64,000 nt of DNA from Prosthecobacter gellanilyticus (GTDB lineage: Bacteria; Verrucomicrobiota; Verrucomicrobiia; Verrucomicrobiales; Verrucomicrobiaceae): positions 1-64,000 of the forward strand of contig NZ_BKAG01000018.1 in assembly GCF_007992435.1 (NCBI RefSeq), given 5' to 3'. Shown in pieces: positions 18,364 through 27,260 of this stretch (position 1 is its first letter; each line of letters opens with the position of its first letter). Below the pieces are notes generated by a model. That model made no database searches. It was not told where the DNA came from and saw nothing but the letters and a program-made list of their open reading frames with translations. Made by a program: the position numbers and the translations under genes.

Positions 18364-19560
18364 TCACGCCTGAGCGCCTTGCCTGAAGACCGGCAGAGGC
18401 AGCGAGACGGCAGTCATTTCATCGTCCGTGCGCACCTCGAGAAACCAGCGATACACAGGCTTCGTTGAAGCACTGCTTTCATACGGACTTCGCGGCTGAG
18501 CAGGCAGCAGGGCATTCACATGGGCTTTTCCATCCGCGTCAGGCATCACCTCCCAGGATTGATCCCACAGCACTTTCACCCACGGGGCGGTGCTGCGCTG
18601 CTGCGGAATCTCATGCTGGCAGCGCGCTCTCAGCTTGAGCTTGGTGCCTGGAGGAAGCGGCTTGGTGAACTTCAGTAACCCTTGAAACCGGCCTTTGGGC
18701 TTGGCGGGCCATGTTTCGGGAACGAGGGACACCTTTCCCATGACTTGTCGCGCCCTCCAGCGGTGCCGAGCCATGACCAGGGGCCAGGCGACTGCCGCCA
18801 AGGGCAGAATGACGACCAGGGCTTCCGGCTCTGCGGACAAAACACCGCTGTACAGCACCGTGACCACCAATGGAGCAGTGACGACACCTAACCAAATACA
18901 TGTCATCACCCAAGGCCAGAAACCATCCGGGCTGGCGGTGATCTCAGCCCCCGTCCATTCAGGCTGCCATTTCCAGGGTTGTCCGGGATGGCACTGGCGG
19001 AGCCCTCTGAGACACCGGCTCCTCGAAAGACCCTTCATGCTCACCCAACACACGTGGGCACCGAACCAAGTGAGCAGGACAAGGGGGATCGACATGCTTG
19101 TCAAAAGTCCCCAGCGCAGATCCCTGAACAGGATTGCGTCTTCCGGGTCGGCTGGATTCACCAGGCAGCGAAAAGGCTCCTGGCTGATTTCATAAGGTCG
19201 CAGCCGGGCATGGATGGCCGATTCATAGGCTCCACCCCATTCAGAGATCAAACTGACCCGCCGTCCCTTCCGCTGCTGACCTCCGGCTTCATAAGTGTAG
19301 AGCGCCTCAGTCATCACGCGCCGATTCCCTTTTGACGTGGTCGTCTCCTTGAGATGCGAGTAGACAACCTTGCACGGCACTTCCTGCCAGTTCCGTGTCT
19401 GCCACCACCCGACCAGCCCTGGTATCCAGTAGGCCCAGGCGATGGACAATCCCACACACACGGCCACAACCCCTCCAACCATGGCCAGCAATGATCTGGG
19501 CAGGCTCGCCTGATGATCCGGCGGTGTCTGCTGCGCATCGATCATGGATTCGTCGGGCAT
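18364..19560 (-). CDS. DUF3592 membrane protein
   Basis: The 398-residue protein has an N-terminal transmembrane segment (about 25-48) followed by a DUF3592-type domain. That domain begins with WQEVPCKVVYSHLK and includes VMTEALYTYEAGGQQ and CLVNPADPEDAIL, which recur in the family. A second hydrophobic segment follows near 150, and another pair near 210-250. The C-terminal 130 residues form a soluble beta-rich domain (FTKPLPPGTKLKLRARC). The start codon overlaps the end of the YndJ-like gene by 19 bases, so the two are translationally linked. The function is unknown. Confidence 0.75.
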   Translation of the reverse strand: MPDESMIDAQQTPPDHQASLPRSLLAMVGGVVAVCVGLSIAWAYWIPGLVGWWQTRNWQEVPCKVVYSHLKETTTSKGNRRVMTEALYTYEAGGQQRKGRRVSLISEWGGAYESAIHARLRPYEISQEPFRCLVNPADPEDAILFRDLRWGLLTSMSIPLVLLTWFGAHVCWVSMKGLSRSRCLRGLRQCHPGQPWKWQPEWTGAEITASPDGFWPWVMTCIWLGVVTAPLVVTVLYSGVLSAEPEALVVILPLAAVAWPLVMARHRWRARQVMGKVSLVPETWPAKPKGRFQGLLKFTKPLPPGTKLKLRARCQHEIPQQRSTAPWVKVLWDQSWEVMPDADGKAHVNALLPAQPRSPYESSASTKPVYRWFLEVRTDDEMTAVSLPLPVFRQGAQA

Positions 19561-20552
19561 GATTTAGTGGATGTTGAAGCTGCCTCCATTCTTGAACCCT
19601 CACGATTGTCACTCGTCCAGGCCAGTAGTCCCAGAAGCCCAAAGCCAAAGGCATTCAAACTCCCGTGCACAGCCCACATCTGCGGCATCGTGAGAGCGAG
19701 AGAGGGAATGAAGTAGCGCACACCAAAACCCAGCGCGAGCAGCATGGCAATGAGCAAGGCCAGCCCCGAAACCACGAAAGCCGCTCGCCGCCACACCGGC
19801 CGCCGAGCCTCCACACCTAACTTCATTTGCGACAACGCCACACCCAGAGCTCCTGCCACAAGTACCAGCACACCCAGCGGCTCCACCCAGGCCAACCGGC
19901 CGAAGTGAGTCAGTGTGATGCCCGTGGCCACCAGCGGCACACCTGCCAGCACCGCCACGCATGACCATGAGGTCCAGCGCCCGGGCCGCGCCCGACCAAG
20001 CAGTCCCGCAATGAGCGGCAGCGTGAACCCGGCATGATGAAAATGCGCCGCCGTGAGCAGCACGATCAAGCCATCAAACCCAAACAGCATCCAGCCCGCA
20101 CAAAAGGCCACCAGCCACATGGCACCGATGGCCGGAAACACCGCAGCGGCCAGGAGACAGAGGTCCGCCGGATGCGTGGAGGGTGACTTCCGCCACTGCC
20201 ACAGGGCTCTTACGGCACGGTCAGCACGCACCATCAGCCAGCATGAAGCAAACAGCGCTCCCGCCGCGCTGCCAGCACCCACCAGGCCGTTCACCAAAAA
20301 GAGATAGTAGAAGAAGCGCACGGGATCACGCTTTGGCAAAATGCCTGCGGCCATGAGCATGGGCTCACCGAGAGGCATTAAAACCACCGCCGAAAAGAGC
20401 AGCAAGGCAGACACCCAGGCGTGGGCAGGATGCATGGACAGCGCCAGCATAAGGTAGCCGAGCCACAGCCCCAGATGTCCCAAGGATCGTAAGGTGGGCG
20501 AAAACTCCTCCGAGGAGTCTGTGCGCATGGCCTGCATCAGCATGATCCACAA
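19542..20552 (-). CDS. YndJ-like integral membrane protein
   Basis: The 336-residue protein is mostly hydrophobic, with about nine transmembrane segments. The histidine-containing motifs AAHFHHAGFTLPL (about residue 175) and MWAVHGSLNAFGFGLLG (about 300) match the YndJ family. The family's role is not established, although a transporter or enzyme of the inner membrane has been suggested. Its start overlaps the DUF1990 gene by 16 bases and its end overlaps the DUF3592 gene by 19 bases, making a tight three-gene operon. Internal methionines at 20543, 20537 and 20528 are alternative starts. Confidence 0.75.
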   Translation of the reverse strand: MWIMLMQAMRTDSSEEFSPTLRSLGHLGLWLGYLMLALSMHPAHAWVSALLLFSAVVLMPLGEPMLMAAGILPKRDPVRFFYYLFLVNGLVGAGSAAGALFASCWLMVRADRAVRALWQWRKSPSTHPADLCLLAAAVFPAIGAMWLVAFCAGWMLFGFDGLIVLLTAAHFHHAGFTLPLIAGLLGRARPGRWTSWSCVAVLAGVPLVATGITLTHFGRLAWVEPLGVLVLVAGALGVALSQMKLGVEARRPVWRRAAFVVSGLALLIAMLLALGFGVRYFIPSLALTMPQMWAVHGSLNAFGFGLLGLLAWTSDNREGSRMEAASTSTKSCPTNP

Positions 20553-21103
20553 GCCTCCCTCATCCGCTGCTGCGAGTCACGCACGAACCGGCACTGCCAC
20601 CAGCGCGCGAGCGGAAACCCGAGCCGTGCCAGCCAGTGCCTTGGCCGCGAGAAGGCCCGGATGACATACCAAACACGGCCTGCTTCATCCATCTCCACGG
20701 CGAACATCTCCTCACCGCACTCACTGTGCTCCGGCAGAGTGCCGTAGACGAAGCCATGCCTGCCAGCGGTGTCCACCCGGCGCAGTACACGGCAGGGATT
20801 GACCCACCACACGCCCAGGATGCGCACGATCATGGCCACGATGTCTCCGGGCTGCTGGCTTCGATCCCGCTCACGTCTGACCTCTGCCCACAGGGGAAAC
20901 ATTCTCCAGCTGTCCAGGGCGCAGCAAGCATGCTCATAGGTGCTCCCGCCCTGACCGAGACAAATGCGATGCTCATCCAGGATGAAGCCTTCCTCCGGAG
21001 GTGAATCCACACCTCCCTCATGCGTGTAGCTCAGCGGCTCATCCTGCCATGAACGGAGCAGCTCACGAAGAGCCGTGTCCGAAGGTCGATGCCGGGAAAG
21101 CAT
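20537..21103 (-). CDS. DUF1990 family protein
   Basis: The 188-residue product matches DUF1990, a START/polyketide-cyclase-like fold. Its motifs in order are EPLSYTHEGG, GQGGSTYEHACCALDSW, a CRVLRRVDTAGRHGFVYGTL segment, GEEMFAVEMDE and AFSRPRHWLARLGFPLARW. Start 21103 gives the usual N-terminal length; in-frame GTG 21196 and ATG 21160 are alternatives and would add 31 or 19 residues. It is the first gene of an overlapping operon with the YndJ-like and DUF3592 genes. A lipid-binding or membrane-linked role is inferred only from fold and neighbours. Confidence 0.78.
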   Translation of the reverse strand: MLSRHRPSDTALRELLRSWQDEPLSYTHEGGVDSPPEEGFILDEHRICLGQGGSTYEHACCALDSWRMFPLWAEVRRERDRSQQPGDIVAMIVRILGVWWVNPCRVLRRVDTAGRHGFVYGTLPEHSECGEEMFAVEMDEAGRVWYVIRAFSRPRHWLARLGFPLARWWQCRFVRDSQQRMREACGSC

Positions 21104-21273
21104 GACACAGTCTCTGCACGCGATTCGGCGGAGTTGAAAACAGAATCTCGCCGCTTTCATCACTTCAGCTTTCAAGCCTTTCAGAAGCTGCGGCACACCT
21201 TGAAAAACAGCTCCTGCGCATCCCCTGCCGCACGAAAGGCGGCAAGGTGATCACGGAGTTGTGAGAGCAGTTT

Positions 21274-22035
21274 TTAGCCCCCGAAGTCCAGCGGCCTCGC
21301 GGCCTCGTTGATCGTCGGGCGGATGACCACGAACTCTCCCAGAATCTGCTCCTGCTCCACCTGCAGGTGGTTCAGCTTCATGAGCTCCAGCACGGCCAGG
21401 AAAGTCACGATGACCTCCACGCGGCTCGCCGCATCGCTGAAGAGTGTCTCAAAGCGCACACGTCCGCCGATGGGGACGATTTCCAGCAGATGCTCGATCT
21501 TGTCCGCCACCGTGAAGCGGTCACCCACGATCTCACGGATGTCCGTGGTGTTCTCAAAGCGCTTCAGCACCTTCTGGAAGGCGCGGATCAGGTCAAAAAT
21601 GCCCACACCGGCCACGGTCATGATGGGAGCCTCGAGGTCGATAGGCTCAGGGCTGGTGGCGAAGAACTCATCCCCCTTCACCTCCTGCACGCCCAGGAAC
21701 TGCGCGGCGTCCTTGAACTTCTTGTACTCCACCAGCTGGCGGATCAGCTCCCAGCGCGGATCTTCCTCATCCACATCTTCCTCAGGCGGCTGCTGGCTCT
21801 GCGGCAGCAGTTCGCGGCTCTTCAGATACATGAGGTTCGCCGCCATCACGATGAACTCGCTGGCCAGCTCCACATTCAGCATTTTGAAGGTGTTGATGTA
21901 TTCCAGATACTGCTTCGTGATGCGCCCGATGGACACGTCATAGATGTCGATCTCATCCTTTTTGATGAGATACAAAAGCAGATCGAGGGGGCCCTCGAAA
22001 ATCTCCAGCTTAACCTTGTAATCCTTGTCTTCCAC
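21274..22035 (-). CDS. scpA: Segregation and condensation protein A
   Basis: The 253-residue protein is ScpA, the kleisin that bridges the SMC heads in the chromosome-condensing SMC-ScpAB complex. The N-terminal motif VKLEIFEGPLDLLLYLIKKDEIDIYDV and the helical continuation through YLKSRELLPQ are diagnostic. An acidic linker (EEDVDEEDP) follows, then a C-terminal winged-helix domain (VEVIVTFLAVLELMKLNHL) that contacts SMC. No scpB is adjacent in this window. A small secreted protein gene lies 42 bp upstream on the same strand. Confidence 0.95.
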   Translation of the reverse strand: MEDKDYKVKLEIFEGPLDLLLYLIKKDEIDIYDVSIGRITKQYLEYINTFKMLNVELASEFIVMAANLMYLKSRELLPQSQQPPEEDVDEEDPRWELIRQLVEYKKFKDAAQFLGVQEVKGDEFFATSPEPIDLEAPIMTVAGVGIFDLIRAFQKVLKRFENTTDIREIVGDRFTVADKIEHLLEIVPIGGRVRFETLFSDAASRVEVIVTFLAVLELMKLNHLQVEQEQILGEFVVIRPTINEAARPLDFGG

Positions 22036-22077
22036 GCGGCCAGCTAGAACGGGAATGGGTGGGAAGCGAGAGGAAAA

Positions 22078-22584
22078 TCACTTCACCGTCGGCGGCTCGA
22101 TGCCCAGGTCCTTCAGCAGCTTCTGGGTCTCGGAGAGCTGCTCAGGCTTCACAAAGAGCGCCTGGTAGAAATTTCGCTCCAGGACCACAAAGGCCGGCGC
22201 AAAGCCGCGAGTCTTGTAGCTGGCCACTTCCTCCTCCATCGACTTCTCGCTGTAGATCACGTCCCAATACCAGCCGTTGAAGCGGATCGCCTTCGAATGG
22301 ATGGCCCGGTACTGCTCCTTCCCTTCGTGGTACTCGAAGTAGATCATCTGTTCGCCAGCTTCCCGCTTCTTGTCATTCAGCGTCCTCAGCGCGCTGATGG
22401 GCATCCATTCCGTGAAAAGCTTCTCGCGCTCCCTCCCTTTGGCGGAACTGACCTTCGAGGGCTTGACCTTCACGGGCTTGGTCTCGGGAGCCTTACCGGG
22501 CGCCGAGCCCGGTTTTTCCTGGGCCGATACCTCGGCAAAGAGGCCAAAAATGCAGACAAGCGGGAGAAGAAGTCGGGAGCTCAT
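22078..22584 (-). CDS. Secreted protein of unknown function
   Basis: The 168-residue protein has a clear signal peptide (SSRLLLPLVCIFGLFAEVSA, cleavage about residue 21). A lysine/proline-rich linker (to about 50) and a compact domain of about 115 residues follow, with FTEWMPISALRTLNDKKREAG and aromatic pairs such as FNGWYWDVIY. I do not recognise the domain; the FxxWxP opening is somewhat like SHD1-type modules. Start 22584 is supported by AAAGGAA 6-12 bases upstream and by the signal peptide starting there. It is followed by scpA after 42 bp. Confidence 0.7.
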   Translation of the reverse strand: MSSRLLLPLVCIFGLFAEVSAQEKPGSAPGKAPETKPVKVKPSKVSSAKGREREKLFTEWMPISALRTLNDKKREAGEQMIYFEYHEGKEQYRAIHSKAIRFNGWYWDVIYSEKSMEEEVASYKTRGFAPAFVVLERNFYQALFVKPEQLSETQKLLKDLGIEPPTVK

Positions 22585-22634
22585 AATATTCCTTTGGAAT
22601 TTCACCGAGACGCTAGGGATTCCCCTAAACGAAG

Positions 22635-23630
22635 TCAATCTTGCTCAAGAGAAACCACCGCCTTCACCACACCGCTACCCGGTTTCACCCATCCCGGCAT
22701 GCTCTCCGGCAGGTCCGCCAGAGCACAGCGATGCGTGATCCACGGCCGTGTATCGATCTGACCCCCCTCGATCAGCCCCAAAATGCGCGGGAAGTCCGAG
22801 GCCACCGCATTCCGGCTGGCCAGCAAGGTCAGCTCACGCCGGTGAAACAGCGGGTCATCCAGCGGCACCGGCTCCTTCGTGATGCCCACGTAAATGATGC
22901 GTCCGGTGAAGCGGGCCAGCCGCAGCGTACCCGCCATGGAGCCGGGATGACCGGTCGCATCAAACACCACCTGCGCACAAGGCTCATCCGGCAGTGACTC
23001 CACCACCTTCACTCCCGCATAGTGCTGCTGCACAAAGGCACGACGCGTTTCATTCAACTCCAGCACCGTGATCGCAGCCCCCGTGAGACGTGCAAACTCC
23101 AGCACCGTGAGACCAATCGGCCCGGCACCGATGATCAGCACATCATCACCCGGCTGGATGGCTGCGCGATTCACCGCATGACAGCCAATCGCCAGTGTCT
23201 CCACCAGCGCGAGCTGCTCAAAGCTCAGCGCATTGCCCGCATGCAGCTTGTGCGCCGGCAGGATCATGCGCTCACGCATCGCCCCATCACAATGCACACC
23301 GAGCACCTGCAGGCTTTCGCAACAGTTGGTTTTTCCCTGACGGCAGGAATGGCAGCTGCCGCAGTTCAGATACGGCTCCACCGAGCAGCGATCCCCTGGC
23401 TTCACGTTCGTCACACCTTCTCCCACCGCCAGCACCTCCACCCCCAGCTCATGCCCAAGAATGCGCGGGCACTCAATGAACGGCATCTTCCCCAGATACC
23501 CGCTGATGTCCGTGCCACAGATGCCGATCGCATGAATCGCCACCAACGCCTCTCCCACCGCAGGCGCAGCAGCTTCAGGCAGCTCGATGAACTCAAATCG
23601 TTCCGTGGCAGTGAGGCAGAGGGCTTTCAT
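22635..23630 (-). CDS. Zinc-dependent alcohol dehydrogenase
   Basis: The 331-residue protein is a medium-chain NAD(P)-dependent dehydrogenase. Catalytic zinc ligands are visible in GICGTDISG (cysteine) and GHELGVEV (histidine/glutamate). The structural-zinc lobe CGSCHSCRQGKTNCC is complete, and the Rossmann motif GAGPIGL is present. The sequence resembles polyol or sugar-alcohol dehydrogenases such as those acting on sorbitol, galactitol phosphate or galactonate, but the substrate is not determined. It is 6 bp from the DUF4262 gene on the same strand. Confidence 0.9.
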   Translation of the reverse strand: MKALCLTATERFEFIELPEAAAPAVGEALVAIHAIGICGTDISGYLGKMPFIECPRILGHELGVEVLAVGEGVTNVKPGDRCSVEPYLNCGSCHSCRQGKTNCCESLQVLGVHCDGAMRERMILPAHKLHAGNALSFEQLALVETLAIGCHAVNRAAIQPGDDVLIIGAGPIGLTVLEFARLTGAAITVLELNETRRAFVQQHYAGVKVVESLPDEPCAQVVFDATGHPGSMAGTLRLARFTGRIIYVGITKEPVPLDDPLFHRRELTLLASRNAVASDFPRILGLIEGGQIDTRPWITHRCALADLPESMPGWVKPGSGVVKAVVSLEQD

Positions 23631-23636
23631 AACTTG

Positions 23637-24107
23637 TTAAACTTGTTGATTGGGAATGCCAAGAATGGGCTGTAAAGCAACAAACTCTGGATCAACATCT
23701 GCATCCCAGGGATAACAACCGTCTTTCCCCGACGGCCACACGACCTGGAAAACCGGGAACTCTTCGCCGTCGTTGAACCGTATGGCCGAGAGAACATAAT
23801 CCTGGAACTCTTCTTCAGGGACCCTGACGAAAAAAGCGTCGCAGTCTGCAAAGAGTCTATCGGTGGGCTTAGACATGTCGAACGGCGCGCCTTCCCGGGC
23901 TTGGTGCGCCATGTCAGACAACACTCCGTGGGCTGTGGACGGAGGCAGGCCGAACACAAGCATCTCCGGGTGACCGTATGACTTGAACAAGCCAACGGTA
24001 TAGGAATACGAACAAGTCTTGCCCTTCACGGACACCGTGGAGAAGCCATGCTGGGCAATCTGCTTCTCTTGTTCATCGAAGAACGTTTTTTTGAATTCCG
24101 GGCTCAT
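23637..24107 (-). CDS. DUF4262 protein
   Basis: The 156-residue cytosolic protein matches DUF4262. Its opening (EKQIAQHGFSTVSV), the YSYTVGLFKSYGHPEMLVFG core and the closing FPVFQVVWPSGKDGCYPWD segment are typical. The family is small and its function is unknown; members are often found singly. It precedes the alcohol dehydrogenase gene by 6 bp and may share its transcript. Confidence 0.82.
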   Translation of the reverse strand: MSPEFKKTFFDEQEKQIAQHGFSTVSVKGKTCSYSYTVGLFKSYGHPEMLVFGLPPSTAHGVLSDMAHQAREGAPFDMSKPTDRLFADCDAFFVRVPEEEFQDYVLSAIRFNDGEEFPVFQVVWPSGKDGCYPWDADVDPEFVALQPILGIPNQQV

Positions 24108-24233
24108 TCGTTGTTCCCTTTCGTCTTTAGCCTAACAAGCAGACGAGAGTCATCTTGTCGAGCATGCCAGCTGTATCGATGAGAGTTTTGCCCCGCCGCT
24201 CACAGACGGTGAAGGACCATGGATATAAAGGCA

Positions 24234-24722
24234 TCAGGCGGAATGTCTGAATGCCCCAGACACCCCAGCCTCGCGGCTGTAGAAACCGGATCGAATCGAC
24301 GAATCAATGATGCGCAACTCCTGAGAGATAGAGTCATCATTCTCCTGCCCACACACAATTGTGTGAGCGAAAATCACCAGCCGAAGTGAACGTGGCATGA
24401 TGGGGACAGCCACATGCCATCTGTAAATGGCCAACGCCTCTCCTTTTTCACTCGCAGGCGCAATGTAGGTGCGCAGTCTTAAACCGTCCTGGAAATCTTC
24501 ATCCGACATTCCCTCCTCGGGACGGAAAACGGTGCGAACCATGTCGCTCGCGGTAATCGTCTCTGGACCTTCAAAGCCAAGTACATTGAGCCGAAGGGTT
24601 CCTGAATCCGGTCGGTCCTCATAAAATGTGGCACCGCCCTCATCTTCATACTCTTCCACCCAGTTGGCAGGCAGCGTAAACTCGAGAATACCACCTCGAT
24701 ACGTGATGCGTTTCATTTCCAT
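24234..24722 (-). CDS. Uncharacterised protein
   Basis: The 162-residue protein has no signal peptide. It opens with MKRITYRGGILEFTLPANWVEEYEDEGG, a wording typical of small beta-sandwich proteins related to DcrB/DUF1795 (FTLPxxW), but I cannot assign it firmly. The remainder alternates beta strands and short loops. ATG 24722 and ATG 24716 are both possible starts. The upstream extension to 24842 looks non-coding. Base composition is slightly more AT-rich than in the flanking genes. Confidence 0.6.
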   Translation of the reverse strand: MEMKRITYRGGILEFTLPANWVEEYEDEGGATFYEDRPDSGTLRLNVLGFEGPETITASDMVRTVFRPEEGMSDEDFQDGLRLRTYIAPASEKGEALAIYRWHVAVPIMPRSLRLVIFAHTIVCGQENDDSISQELRIIDSSIRSGFYSREAGVSGAFRHSA

Positions 24723-24948
24723 AAGGAGCGTCGATCTTTGTTTGGTCTGACTACCGAATAGAATCAATTCTCTCGAGTGGGTCAATAGCATAGAGGCAGT
24801 GGCTTTGAGGACGTCCACCGGCAGGCTGACGATATGCCACAAGTCCTTAACTCCACTCTCCCAAGCCCGGCAGTTTCACCACATGCCGCAACATCGCATC
24901 TCCCGGCTCGCCCGTGGCACCCAACCAAAAGTGCGTCCACAAAGCCTC

Positions 24949-25677
24949 TCACGCCACTCCACCAAACCTTCGGTGCCGGTTCTCGTAAGAGCGGATGGCT
25001 TTGACGAGGTCCGGCTTGCCAAAGTCCGGCCAGAGCGTGTCGGTGATGTAAAACTCGGTGTAGCTGAGCTGCCAGAGCAAGAAGTTCGAGAGGCGCATCT
25101 CACCGCTGGTGCGGATGAGCAGATCAGGATCCGGATAGTAGCGCGTGTAGAGATGCTTCGAGAAGACCTCTGTGTCGATCATGCCCTTGTCGAGGTGGCC
25201 CTTTTCCACGCTGTCGATCAGGCTCTTCACACCATCGATGATCTCCTCGCGACCACCGTAACTCAGCGCGAGGATGAGCGTGAGGCCTGTGTTTTGGGAA
25301 GTCTGCTCGATGCTGCGATGAAGCTGCTGCTGGCAGGACTGCGGCAGATCATGCAGACGGCCGATGGCCTGCAGCCGCACGTTTTGCTCCATCATCTCCG
25401 GTGTCTTCGAGCGCAGGAACTGCTCCAGCAGCTTCATCAGCGCCTCCACCTCGCGCTTCGGGCGCTTCCAGTTCTCCGAAGAGAAAGCATAAAGGGTGAG
25501 GTACTCCACGCCGAGCTCGCCACAGGCTTCGGTGATGATGCGGACGCTGTCGGCTCCACGCCGATGCCCCTCCGTGCGCGGCAGGCTACGTTCCTTCGCC
25601 CAGCGGCCGTTGCCATCCATGATGATGGCAATATGGCGCGGGATGTTTTTCAGGTCGTCAGTCGCGGAGGCAGGCAT
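24949..25677 (-). CDS. uppS: Isoprenyl transferase (undecaprenyl diphosphate synthase)
   Basis: The 242-residue protein is a cis-prenyltransferase that builds undecaprenyl diphosphate, the lipid carrier for peptidoglycan and other wall polymers. The diagnostic IAIIMDGNGRWA (with the catalytic aspartate), GHRRGADSV, LYAFSSENWKRP, LALSYGGREEI and the C-terminal RTSGEMRLSNFLLWQL with SYTEFYITDTLWPDF are all present. Length is typical. It lies 16 bp downstream of the PIN-domain toxin gene, and no cdsA gene is adjacent. Confidence 0.97.
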   Translation of the reverse strand: MPASATDDLKNIPRHIAIIMDGNGRWAKERSLPRTEGHRRGADSVRIITEACGELGVEYLTLYAFSSENWKRPKREVEALMKLLEQFLRSKTPEMMEQNVRLQAIGRLHDLPQSCQQQLHRSIEQTSQNTGLTLILALSYGGREEIIDGVKSLIDSVEKGHLDKGMIDTEVFSKHLYTRYYPDPDLLIRTSGEMRLSNFLLWQLSYTEFYITDTLWPDFGKPDLVKAIRSYENRHRRFGGVA

Positions 25678-25693
25678 GGAGGTCGGAAAATGT

Positions 25694-26134
25694 CTACGGA
25701 ATCACATTCAAGCCCGTGAGTCCAAAAAGAGGAGCTGCAGCGAGGAGGTGACGATCATTGGAATAGATTTCGGTGAACTGGTTCTCCGCAGCACAGGCCA
25801 GATGCATGGCATCCGCAGCACGCAGATAGGTGGCCGTGGTAGCTTGACGGTAAGCCGCTTCGACACGCTGGATAACGGAATCTGTCAACGGCAGCCAGCA
25901 AAGACCGCCCGCCGCAGTATCTGCCTCCATCTGGGCCAGGAAGGCCTCTAATTGTGCCGGAGTCGCAGCACCCTCGCGAATTTTTCGATGACAGGCGGAG
26001 ACAAATTCCGCTCGCCCATGCATGCAGCAATAAATCACATCCATCGTGCGGACGTGCAGGCCCACCTCAGTGCTGCCATGTTCGCTGCATTGCAGCTTCA
26101 TGAGGTAGCTCACATCGTAGTAAGCGCGGATCAT
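25694..26134 (-). CDS. PIN-domain toxin (VapC/FitB-like)
   Basis: The 146-residue protein is a PIN-fold ribonuclease. Acidic residues typical of the active site are visible in AYYDVSYLMKL (first aspartate), the central RAADAMHLACA (with the conserved D-A-x-H) and the late IYSNDRHLLAAA. Its start overlaps the stop of the upstream antitoxin gene as ATGA, the usual layout of VapBC pairs. Such toxins cleave tRNA or rRNA when the antitoxin is lost. The opening DVSYLMKL is a less common variant of the DxSxLxxL motif. Confidence 0.85.
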   Translation of the reverse strand: MIRAYYDVSYLMKLQCSEHGSTEVGLHVRTMDVIYCCMHGRAEFVSACHRKIREGAATPAQLEAFLAQMEADTAAGGLCWLPLTDSVIQRVEAAYRQATTATYLRAADAMHLACAAENQFTEIYSNDRHLLAAAPLFGLTGLNVIP

Positions 26135-26412
26135 CGGTCATCACGCTCCCCGGAGATGATGGCGGTGGAATCCGTCCCGTCACGAAAGGCTCCCAGGCGG
26201 ACGGCCAGCTCGTATTCCGGCAATAGTGGACGCCGGGTCCAGTAGGAACCGCTCCCCGCTGGAGTAGTCGGGGCAGGCACCTGCTCCACCTCAAGCGCAG
26301 CCTGGATCAGGTGGGTGGCCTCCTGTGCCACGGACCTGTGATGCGCAGCCGCCACCTGCCGCAGCCGGAGGTGCAGAGTCTCAGGGAAGGAGTCGATGAT
26401 GAGGGCTGGCAT
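26131..26412 (-). CDS. Antitoxin, ribbon-helix-helix type (FitA/VapB-like)
   Basis: The 93-residue protein begins with PALIIDSFPETLHLRLRQVAA and HHRSVAQEA, the ribbon-helix-helix wording of Arc/FitA-type antitoxins that bind DNA as dimers. The C-terminal half is proline-rich and flexible and would wrap the PIN toxin. Start 26412 is chosen because the domain begins directly there; the upstream frame to 26520 is not antitoxin-like. It is divergent from the DUF1080 gene, and the 137-bp gap probably holds an autoregulated operator. Confidence 0.8.
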   Translation of the reverse strand: MPALIIDSFPETLHLRLRQVAAAHHRSVAQEATHLIQAALEVEQVPAPTTPAGSGSYWTRRPLLPEYELAVRLGAFRDGTDSTAIISGERDDR

Positions 26413-26549
26413 GGTTTCGAACAAAAAATAACCGCCCGCCGCAGGCAAGCAAGGCAGGACATCGCCAACCGTGCTCAAATTCCCTTTTTTCAGATCTGGG
26501 CACGTCGGCAAGTCTTGCACATTGGACGCTGACCGTCAGAATCCTAACG

Positions 26550-27188
26550 ATGAAGCCCGCCTCCCGAACATCGGTCCTCTCCGTCTTGGCAGTCCTGGCC
26601 ACGGTATTCTTTGCCCCCGCAGGATTCGCCGCGGACCGTGATAAGGACTTCAAACCCCTCTTCAATGGCAAGGACCTGACCGGCTGGCAGATCGTCCACC
26701 CGGACAAGAGCCGCTGGAAAGTCACGCCTGACAAGCTGCTGGTGAACCCGTGGAGCAAGCGCCAGCCGAGCTCGGATCTCATCAGCGAGAAGAAGTTCAA
26801 GAACTTCACCCTGCGCTTTGACTATCTCATTAACGAAGGCGGAAACTCCGGGGTTTATCTGCGCGGCCGGCACGAGATCCAGCTTCTGGATGATGATGGA
26901 CCGCAGGACCGCAGCATCATCTCCAACGGCGCCATCTACAATCAGGTGGCCCCTTCCGTCTTCGCCTCCAGACCCGGTGGCGCGTGGCAGACGATCGAAG
27001 CCACCATCATCGGCAACCAGATCACCGTGATCCTGAACGGCAAAAAGATCCACGATCGCGTGGTCTGCACCAAGCCCACCGGCCAGGCACTGGATAGCAA
27101 CATCAATGCCCCCGGCCCCATCCTGCTGCAGGGCCGTCTCGGCGACGTCAAATTCCGCGACATTCTCATCAAAGAGCTTCCGGAGTGA
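26550..27188 (+). CDS. DUF1080 (3-keto-disaccharide hydrolase-like) secreted protein
   Basis: The 212-residue protein has a signal peptide (to about residue 28, ending GFA-A). The single DUF1080 domain is a concanavalin-like jelly roll opening with FKPLFNGKDLTGWQ and continuing with FKNFTLRFDYLINEGGNSGVYLRGR and EIQLLDDDG. Some family members hydrolyse 3-keto-glycosides, which is the annotated activity. It is the first of three same-strand secreted hydrolase genes (to 31295) with gaps of 33-75 bp, so a periplasmic degradation operon is likely. Confidence 0.9.
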   Translation: MKPASRTSVLSVLAVLATVFFAPAGFAADRDKDFKPLFNGKDLTGWQIVHPDKSRWKVTPDKLLVNPWSKRQPSSDLISEKKFKNFTLRFDYLINEGGNSGVYLRGRHEIQLLDDDGPQDRSIISNGAIYNQVAPSVFASRPGGAWQTIEATIIGNQITVILNGKKIHDRVVCTKPTGQALDSNINAPGPILLQGRLGDVKFRDILIKELPE

Positions 27189-27260
27189 TCTTCATGCTCT
27201 GCGACCGAATGCAGATGGAATGAAACTTTCCCCTGCCCTGCTGTGTTCAAGGTCGTCTCC

